A stretch of 7,658 bases of DNA from Gemmatimonadales bacterium (GTDB lineage: Bacteria; Gemmatimonadota; Gemmatimonadetes; Palauibacterales; Palauibacteraceae): NCBI GenBank assembly GCA_030636765.1, contig DAOVWI010000101.1, forward strand, positions 1 through 7,658. The letters run 5' to 3'. Of this stretch, positions 5,161 through 7,658 are shown piece by piece (the first letter of the stretch is position 1; each line of letters begins with the position of its first letter). Both the position numbers and the translations under genes were made by a program. A model generated the notes under the pieces. It was not told where the DNA came from, searched no databases, and was given only the letters and a program-made list of their open reading frames with translations.

Positions 5161-7164
5161 ATGGAGCGCCGATTGTATCGAGAGCTTCTCGTTCCGGTTG
5201 ACAACTCCCATCACTCCATGTGGGCCGTTGAGCGGGCGATCGAGATGTGTCGCGCCTCCGAAGGTCAGATCACCGCCAACCACGTGTATGCCGCCCGGCT
5301 CCACGACGTGCGCTTTCGGCAACTGGAGACCGGACTTCCGGCTCAGTTTCAGACGCCCGAGGAGATCAAGCGCCAGCGCAAGATCCACGACAAGTTGATC
5401 GAGAAGGGTCTCCAGCTCATCTCGGACAGCTTCCTGGATCAGGTGTCGTTGCGGTGCGAGGATGCCGGCGTGCCGATGACGCGTCAGCTGCTCGAGGGGA
5501 TCAACTACGAGGAGATCATCCGGGAGGCGAACGAGGGGCACGGCCGGCTGCCCAGCCTGATCGGCTTCGATCCCAACATTGCCGCCAACTACGACGGGGG
5601 CGCCAAGGTCCGAAGCGACGTGAGCGTCGGGGAGGACGGCCGCCTGGTCGCGGAGAACGAAGACTCCGACGAGAAGCTGGCGGGCACATCGGGCCGTAGC
5701 TACGACCTCCTCGTCATGGGCGCGCACGGCATCGGCATACAGCCGCTCTCTCATCTCGGCGGCGTCGCCTCCCGCGTGGCGCGAGGGATAGAGAAGGACG
5801 TCCTTCTCGCGCGGGACGAGCAGCCGCTCGCCGACGGACGCTGGATGGTGTGTGTCGATGGCTCGGCGTATGGCTACAAGGCGATGCGGATCGCGCTGGA
5901 GATGGCCCGGGAGTTTGGCGCGAAGCTCTTCGTGTGCAGCGCGTTCGACGTCGAGTTCCACCACGCCGTGTTCAACAACATCAAGGACGTGCTCTCGGTC
6001 CAGGCCTCTCGCGTCTTCAAGTTCGAGGAGCAGGAGGAGCTCCACAACAACATCATCGATAAGGGCCTCCTCAAGCTGTCGCAGGCCAACATCAAGCGAG
6101 CCCGGGTGATGGCCGAGGAGTATCCGGACGTGGAGGTCGAGACGCAGATCCTCATCGGCAAGCCGTTCCAGGTGATCATGCAGTGGGCCGAGGAGATTCG
6201 GCCCACCCTCCTGATCCTGGCGCGCCACGGCGCCCACCGGATCGAGGGCACCGAGATGGGCAGCCAGGCGGAGAACCTCCTCCGCATCGCGCCGTGCAAC
6301 GTGCTGACCATCGGCACGACGGATGTGCGGCCCGAGGAGATCCCCTGGATCGAGGAGGACGGCGAGACCGGCCTGGATTGGGCGCCGGAGGCGGAGGTTC
6401 GCATCCTCCGCGTGCCGCCCTTCGCTCTCGGGATCGCGCGGAAGGCCGTGGAGGAGTACGTGCTCGAGCACGCCGACTACGCGCCGCCGGAGCTGCCGAC
6501 CGTCACGAGCGAGTGGTTGGACACGGCGATCCAGAAGCTGCTGCCGACCCACATGCAGCTCATCATGGGAATCGGGGACGCGGAGGAGCTCGCCCTGGCC
6601 GAGGTGAAGGCCGAGGAGGCGATGAGACGGACGGTCGTCGCCACGCGAGACGCCGAGGAGCTGGAGGAGCCGCTTCCGGTCGAGACGCGCTGTCCGGCTA
6701 CAGGACAGGCGAGCGAGCGGCCACGGGGCGACGCCGACCCGATCGTATGGACCCACGAGGCGTTCGAGCGGCTCGGCCTGGTCCCTCTCATCGCCCGGCC
6801 GCTGGCCCGCAACACCGTCGAGCGCTTCGCTCGTCGGTCCGGCATGTGGCGAGTCACTACGCTCGTGATGGACGAGAACAAGCATGCCATGATCGAGGCC
6901 GACGAGTTCGATATGGACACGATGCTGGTCATGTTCAACGAGCTGAAGACGAAGCAGGTGCGCGCCGAGGCGGCCGGCGTGGACGGGATGAGCGAGGAGA
7001 TGCGCCGCTTCATCGAGGAGGCGAAGGCATCAGGGGTGACGCGCTGTCCGATCCGTGATATCGAGAAGCAGATCTCCGAGTGTCCGGTCGACTTCAAGAC
7101 GACTTCGCCCGAAGAAGCCCGCCAGGCCGTCGAGCGCTTCATGGAGGAGGAAGCACGCCATTGA
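5161..7164 (+). CDS. Universal stress protein fused to two PCP_red-like domains
   Basis: This 667-residue cytoplasmic protein is far longer than a usual universal stress protein (about 140-300 residues). The first USP domain starts RELLVPVDNS (7-16) and ends at MGAHGIG (186-192) with LGGVASRVAR; an acidic, Gly-rich insert (about 125-180) interrupts it. The second (about 226-386) starts MVCVDGS and ends ILARHGAHR (352-360), MGSQAENLLR (366-375) and NVLTIG, keeping the nucleotide-loop G-S that the first lacks. Then come two PCP_red-like stretches, about 412-465 (VRILRVPPFALGIARKAVEEY) and 527-595 (IVWTHEAFERLGLVPL, then RNTVERFARR and MIEADEF). A tail with Cys629 and Cys641 (CPIRDIEKQISECP) closes it. 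GAAGG abuts ATG 5161. TTG 5173, with GGAG 6 bases upstream, would start at the family-typical LYRELLVPVD and may be the true start. A sensor or scaffold role is a guess. Confidence 0.85.
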   Translation: MERRLYRELLVPVDNSHHSMWAVERAIEMCRASEGQITANHVYAARLHDVRFRQLETGLPAQFQTPEEIKRQRKIHDKLIEKGLQLISDSFLDQVSLRCEDAGVPMTRQLLEGINYEEIIREANEGHGRLPSLIGFDPNIAANYDGGAKVRSDVSVGEDGRLVAENEDSDEKLAGTSGRSYDLLVMGAHGIGIQPLSHLGGVASRVARGIEKDVLLARDEQPLADGRWMVCVDGSAYGYKAMRIALEMAREFGAKLFVCSAFDVEFHHAVFNNIKDVLSVQASRVFKFEEQEELHNNIIDKGLLKLSQANIKRARVMAEEYPDVEVETQILIGKPFQVIMQWAEEIRPTLLILARHGAHRIEGTEMGSQAENLLRIAPCNVLTIGTTDVRPEEIPWIEEDGETGLDWAPEAEVRILRVPPFALGIARKAVEEYVLEHADYAPPELPTVTSEWLDTAIQKLLPTHMQLIMGIGDAEELALAEVKAEEAMRRTVVATRDAEELEEPLPVETRCPATGQASERPRGDADPIVWTHEAFERLGLVPLIARPLARNTVERFARRSGMWRVTTLVMDENKHAMIEADEFDMDTMLVMFNELKTKQVRAEAAGVDGMSEEMRRFIEEAKASGVTRCPIRDIEKQISECPVDFKTTSPEEARQAVERFMEEEARH

Positions 7165-7658
7165 GAGGGCCGCTTGGCGCGGTTCTGGGTGGAAGCGCCG
7201 CGCCTCCGGCCGCCGAAGAACGGGTGCCTCTGGCCTCGGCCGCTTCCCGCGCCGGCGTTCCCGAGTGCGTACCGCACGTCGTTGCCTGGAACCTCACGCG
7301 CCGCTGCAATCTGGCGTGCGCGCACTGCTACATCTCGGCCGGCTCGTGGCAAACGGAGGAGGGGGAGCTCTCCACCGAGGAGTGCCTCCGGATCGCCGAC
7401 GAGATCCTGTCGATCAGCCCGGCGCCGATGTTCATCCTGTCGGGCGGAGAGCCGCTGGTCCGAGAGGACCTGGAGACGATCGTGGCTCACGCGACGGAGG
7501 GAGGCGCCACGGTCGTGGTCGGGACGAACGGGATCGGGCTCACGACGAAGCGGATCGAGTCGCTGGTGGACGCGGGCGTGAGGGGCGGGGCCGTAAGCGT
7601 CGACTCCCTGGATCCGGGTTACCACGACCGGTTCCGCCACGGGCAGGCAGCGCTGGAG
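7161..7658 (+). CDS. Radical SAM enzyme, AhbC/AhbD/NirJ/PqqE-like, 3' end missing
   Basis: The frame starting at TTG 7161 runs open to the window end, giving 166 residues. GGAGGAGGAAG at 7143-7153 is a strong ribosome site 7 bases upstream, and the start overlaps the previous stop as TTGA. After a low-complexity leader of about 35 residues comes VAWNLTRRCNLACAHCY, whose Cys49, Cys53 and Cys56 form the CxxxCxxC site for the [4Fe-4S] cluster that cleaves S-adenosylmethionine. The SGGEPL motif (94-99) binds SAM, and TNG (122-124) and VSVDSLDPGYHDRFR (145-159) follow. This order resembles the group containing the heme d1 enzyme NirJ, the siroheme-to-heme enzymes AhbC and AhbD, and PqqE. A C-terminal SPASM domain would be expected, but it lies outside the window. 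The substrate cannot be assigned; heme chemistry is attractive given hemC and the PCP_red genes nearby. Confidence 0.88.
   Translation, partial: MRGPLGAVLGGSAAPPAAEERVPLASAASRAGVPECVPHVVAWNLTRRCNLACAHCYISAGSWQTEEGELSTEECLRIADEILSISPAPMFILSGGEPLVREDLETIVAHATEGGATVVVGTNGIGLTTKRIESLVDAGVRGGAVSVDSLDPGYHDRFRHGQAALE

Noticed and set aside
5086..6885. Minus-strand open frame of 599 codons opposite the USP fusion gene
   Set aside because: It is a low-complexity Leu/Arg/His/Asp product antisense to a gene with USP motifs. It would also run through the promoter at 5064-5092 only in its last bases, and it has no recognisable domain.
6183..7058. Plus-strand open frame of 291 codons inside the fusion gene
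   Set aside because: It is a Gly/Arg/Asp-rich shadow with no motif, and the fusion gene reads through with family motifs in its own frame.
6477..7640. Minus-strand open frame of 387 codons opposite the fusion gene end and the radical SAM gene
   Set aside because: The sense strand carries the CxxxCxxC radical SAM motif and good ribosome sites; the antisense product is Ser/Arg-rich with no motif.

Overview
This is a compact, GC-rich stretch of a bacterial chromosome. Genes are short-spaced or overlap by a few bases, and start codons are often GTG or TTG. Nothing in the window fixes the taxonomy. The base composition and gene style suit a soil or sediment phylum such as Gemmatimonadota or a similar high-GC lineage, but that is inference. 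I see no rRNA, tRNA, CRISPR array, insertion sequence or phage gene.

Layout. (A) Positions 1-2751, plus strand: the end of a small membrane-anchored protein, a CPA2-type cation:proton antiporter and hemC (hydroxymethylbilane synthase). These are joined by ATGA and TGATG stop/start overlaps and so probably form one operon. (B) Positions 2782-2982, minus strand: a tiny two-helix membrane protein that converges on hemC. (C) About 2987-5056, plus strand: a three-helix membrane protein, a possible 10-codon mini-ORF, an Mrp/ApbC-type iron-sulfur carrier ATPase, a small protein with two CxxC pairs and a PCP_red domain, and a small ferredoxin. (D) From a clear sigma70-type promoter at 5064-5092, plus strand: a 667-residue fusion of two universal stress protein domains with two PCP_red-like domains, then a radical SAM enzyme cut off by the window end.

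The most interesting part is C plus D. An Fe-S carrier ATPase, a ferredoxin, a radical SAM enzyme and three copies of a domain best known from the C-terminus of the dark-operative protochlorophyllide reductase subunit BchB lie side by side, and no chlorophyll gene is visible. With hemC about 2 kb upstream, a role in tetrapyrrole or Fe-S redox chemistry is a reasonable hypothesis. The sequence does not prove one. All family calls come from reading motifs by eye; no search was run.
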